64,000 nt of DNA. It comes from Amaranthus tricolor. Taxonomy: Eukaryota > Streptophyta > Magnoliopsida > Caryophyllales > Amaranthaceae. Both the position numbers and the translations under genes were made by a program. This document shows positions 61,428 through 64,000 of this stretch, one piece after another (the first letter of the stretch is position 1; each line of letters begins with the position of its first letter). The notes under the pieces were generated by a model. That model had not been told where the DNA came from. It ran no database searches and was given only the letters and a program-made list of their open reading frames with translations. Location of the stretch: positions 4,829,787 to 4,893,786 of the forward strand of contig NC_080053.1 of the NCBI RefSeq assembly GCF_026212465.1. Direction: 5' to 3'.

Positions 61428-62501
61428 TTAGATGATACAATCAAAATCCTTGAACAGATTTTGTTTGTTCTCTCCTATCCTTGGACTTGTTGCTGGTGAA
61501 TCCAGTATAGGCATTTTGGTCCATTCCTCAGCTATATTAACAAAACATTCTTTTCCTCCAACAACTGGCTTAAAGCTTGGTTGAATTTCTCTTCTTTCCA
61601 GCTTCTTCCAGTTGATGCCCTTGAACCATCTATGGCTACGTATCTCGTCACCCCCATTAGCCCCACTTCCAAGTCGCTTGCTCGGGTCTTTTTGAAGCAA
61701 CTGATATATATTCATCAGAGAAAGAATTAATGAGAACTGTAAAGACATGTACGTAGTAATAATTACATATGAAATCATAAAAGTTACAAATCAAAGACTT
61801 GCCCCTTTGAGTAAAGAATGTGCTTCACTTGACAAAAACTTGGGCAACTTGATCTTGTTATTGATTATTTTCTGCTGTAATTTGTACTTATTTCCACAAC
61901 TGAAAGGTAACTGTTCAACCAAAATCACATACTACTATCAGTAAAAATTAGTCACATGCCATTTTAATACCAAAAAACAAACACAGCTAAAATCGGACGT
62001 TTCTATGACAAACTAATCAGCAACAATAACAACGTCAAAGCTTTTAACTGGGAACGGCTAAAACCAAACTAATCAGCAAAAATGGGATACCTCTCCGCTA
62101 AGCATCTCGTGTAAGAGAATGCCTACGCTCCACCAATCAACAGCTTTATTATGACCTTTGCCAAGAATAATTTCAGGTGCCATGTATTCTATAGTTCCAA
62201 CCATAGAGTTCGCCCTAGTTGTGTCGTCGAATTGTTTTGCTAGCCCAAAGTCAGTCAGCATAACCTGATCATCGGAATATTTTTTTAATTTATATAGTCA
62301 ACGAAAAATTATTGGAATTGATACTTTAACATATTTGGTGTTTAAATATTAGAAAAGGACGAGAAAAAAGACGTACGTACATGACCATCCGAGTCTAAAA
62401 GAACGTTTTCAGGCTTAAGATCCCTGTGCATGATGCCTTTGCCATGTAAGTAAGCAACTGCAGAGACTATCTCAGCTGCATATAATCGACCTAAATCCTC
62501 C
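61428..62501 (-). CDS. S6K: Ribosomal protein S6 kinase (AGC family), 3' part
   Basis: Four exons join in frame: 62501-62381, 62264-62091, 61910-61803, 61700-61428. They encode the AGC kinase C-lobe: [43 protein letters not shown], the activation loop [14 protein letters not shown] (PDK1 site Ser kept), [50 protein letters not shown], and the AGC tail ([23 protein letters not shown]). S6K acts downstream of TOR and PDK1 to promote translation. The C-terminus ends [10 protein letters not shown]: the hydrophobic motif normally reads FxxF-S/T-Y with a TOR-phosphorylated Ser/Thr, and here Asp takes that place and the usual tail is missing. Intron 61701-61802 uses a GC donor (GG|GCAAGT). The 5' half lies beyond the window, past a copia insertion. 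Confidence 0.87.
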
Positions 62502-62743
62502 CTGAACCACATAATGTACAAGTGTTCATTTCATTCATGAGATCATGTTTGAATCAAGGATAATAAAATAACCTCTTTGTCTTGTAATTTTGTAAGGGTG
62601 TTAAGTAGATGAGAATGAGAATTATGAGAATTATATGTGAGAATTGAAATGAGAATTGGGATGAAATTTTAAGAAAAAATGTATATAGCTTTGTTTGGTA
62701 GATTTTATAATGGAATGAAATTAATTAAAAGTAGCCACAAAGT

Positions 62744-63184
62744 TGTTACACAAAGTCACCAACCATTTTTCTTTTCTCAATGCATAAATTAGTCAAATAT
62801 TTACAACCAATGGTGGTAAAATTCTACTCCTATCACCCCTCTCTATTAAGCTAAGCGTAAAAATTTTAATTACTTACCAACTTTTGTTGAATTTTGGAGC
62901 ATTTCTAGTAGTATAAATAGGGTGCTCATCACTTTCATTTTCATCATCCCACCACAACATCATTGAGTGGTAAAACAAAAGTGAGAGCAATATTTTAGAG
63001 TGAGTTATTGTAAGAATAAGAGTGAGCTACTACAATATAGTAATAGTATATATTGTAATCTTATATGTTTCTAGAGCTATTATTATTACTTAAGCATTAA
63101 TTGTTCAATACCGCTCAAAATTTTATTGTCCACATTATTATTTTGCTATCCTTTCAACATAAATATACCTCGAAATTCTCTACA
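62744..63184 (+). repeat. 5' LTR of the copia element
   Basis: About 441 bp, ending CTCTACA two bases before the primer binding site. It contains a TATA box at 62912. Confidence 0.65.
62912..62919 (+). promoter_or_regulatory. TATA box in copia LTR
   Basis: TATAAATA followed by GGG, about 270 bp before the LTR end; the likely core promoter of the element. Confidence 0.6.
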
Positions 63185-63186
63185 AT

Positions 63187-63199
63187 TGGTATCAGAGCC
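63187..63199 (+). promoter_or_regulatory. Primer binding site (initiator Met tRNA)
   Basis: TGGTATCAGAGCC, the standard copia primer site complementary to the 3' end of plant initiator methionine tRNA. Confidence 0.85.
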
Positions 63200-63388
63200 A
63201 AACGGTCTATTGTGAGACTCACTTTAGTAAATTAGTCAGGAACTGGTAAAAATTAGTCAAAATAATTTTTGCTACCCTAGTGATCTAATGATCACATTGA
63301 AATTCCATATGTGTGCAATCTGGGGTTGTGAAGTTTTTGGTGAGATACCAAACTTACTCATTACGTGAGAGGCGTAACCAAGTCAAAA

Positions 63389-64000
63389 ATGGCGGATATT
63401 GCGAGTACATCTAGTAATATTGAGAAACTCAACAATAATAATTACACTACGTGGAGCACACGTATGCAATTTTATTTGTTGGGTCAAGACCTTTGGTGGT
63501 GTTGATACTACGGTACCAACTGATGTAGAAGAGTCAAAAAAGTGGAAGATTAAAGTCGGAAAGGCGATGTACGTGTTGGCAGCAACTGTTGAAGACGAGT
63601 TGTTGCACCGTATCAAGGATACAAAGACACCCAAGGAGGCGTGGGACACATTGTCAGGGTTGTTCTCAAAGAAGAATGATGCTCAACTCCAGATGCTAGA
63701 GAACAAGCTAATGTCGATTCAACAAAATGAATTGACGGTGAACCAATATTTCACTAAAGTCAAGACTTTGTGCGAGCAAATCACAAAGTTGGATCAGGAG
63801 AATCCGGGCACGGAGACTAGGATGCGAAGGATCATTGTGCGCGGCTTGAAGCCGAGTCTTAATGGTCTTTTCACGGCCATCCGAGGTTGGGCTACACAAC
63901 CAACTCTAATCGAGTTTGAAAATGTGTTAGCTAATCAGGAAGCTCTAGATAATCAAATGTCCGGAGTTTCTGACAAAGATGAAAAGACTGCTCTATTTGG
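63389..64000 (+). pseudogene. copia gag, frameshifted, runs off the window
   Basis: It starts ATG at 63389 (MADIASTSSNIEKLNNNNYT), continues TWSTRMQFYLLGQDLWW, and hits a stop near 63505. It resumes one frame over with GGVDTTVPTD, WKIKVGKAMYVLAATVEDEL, AWDTLSGLFSKKNDAQLQML, LTVNQYFTKVKTLCEQI, RRIIVRGLKPSLNGLFTAIR. This is the UBN2-type gag of copia elements that packages the RNA. A deletion of a few bases after GQDLW explains the frameshift. The frame is still open at the right edge. Confidence 0.82.

Larger units (their letters stand above)
62744..64000 (+). mobile_element. Ty1/copia element, 5' part, in an S6K intron
   Basis: 5' LTR (62744-63184), primer site, and gag run off the right edge, in opposite orientation to S6K. 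The left border TGTTACACAAAGTC is inferred from the TG...CA rule and is less certain than the right one. Confidence 0.8.

Overview
This is AT-rich nuclear DNA from a flowering plant, most likely a eudicot. The evidence is intron-split receptor-like kinases, a plant glutamate receptor-like gene, an h-type thioredoxin, a plant S6 kinase, and dense plant-type transposons (Ty1/copia, long TGTAACACC...GGTGTTACA LTRs, hAT, Mutator-like, CACTA, Helitron, Stowaway). I cannot name the species. No bacterial, organellar or CRISPR-type structure is visible.

Host genes, left to right. (1) The 3' exon of an LRR receptor-like pseudokinase (78-715, +). (2) A complete seven-exon receptor kinase (1640-4324, -) that joins a two-DUF26 ectodomain to a kinase resembling the malectin/LRR-I group. 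(3) A glutamate receptor-like gene (20809-28530, -) whose four visible exons join in frame but lack the amino-terminal domain and a recognisable pore loop. (4) A four-exon thioredoxin h-like gene (46532-49834, +) with active site WCKNC and an MGQC start. (5) A C/D-box snoRNA cluster (about 52950-54015, +) behind a telo-box/Site II promoter. (6) The 3' half of an S6 kinase gene (61428-62501, -), with a copia element inserted in the intron that leads off the right edge. All exon joins were worked out by hand from splice signals and codon phase.

Mobile DNA between the genes. 7.4-9.3 kb has a Stowaway MITE and a TIR element carrying an F-box gene fragment. 10.2-16.7 kb is one solo LTR inside another of the same family in opposite orientation, each with a perfect 5-bp target duplication. 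17.6-18.9 kb is a fold-back element with a 9-bp duplication and an A/T-only core. 19.6-20.5 kb is a tandem array related to dispersed elements at 25.4 and 29.5 kb. 31.7-33.0 kb holds a decayed Helitron helicase and three Helitron-like 3' ends. 34.3-41.2 kb is a CACTA-like remnant invaded by a hAT element, itself invaded by an LTR. 41.5-44.8 kb is a 5'-truncated copia. 50.6-52.2 kb holds a minisatellite and two MITEs. 54.9-60.3 kb is a rearranged copia with a solo LTR inside it. 62.7-64 kb is the start of another copia.

The host genes look like independent loci, not a cluster with one function. The most unusual points are the chimeric receptor kinase, the reduced GLR, the S6K with Asp where the TOR-phosphorylated residue normally sits, the WCKNC thioredoxin, and the snoRNA cluster with tandemly amplified 3' halves.
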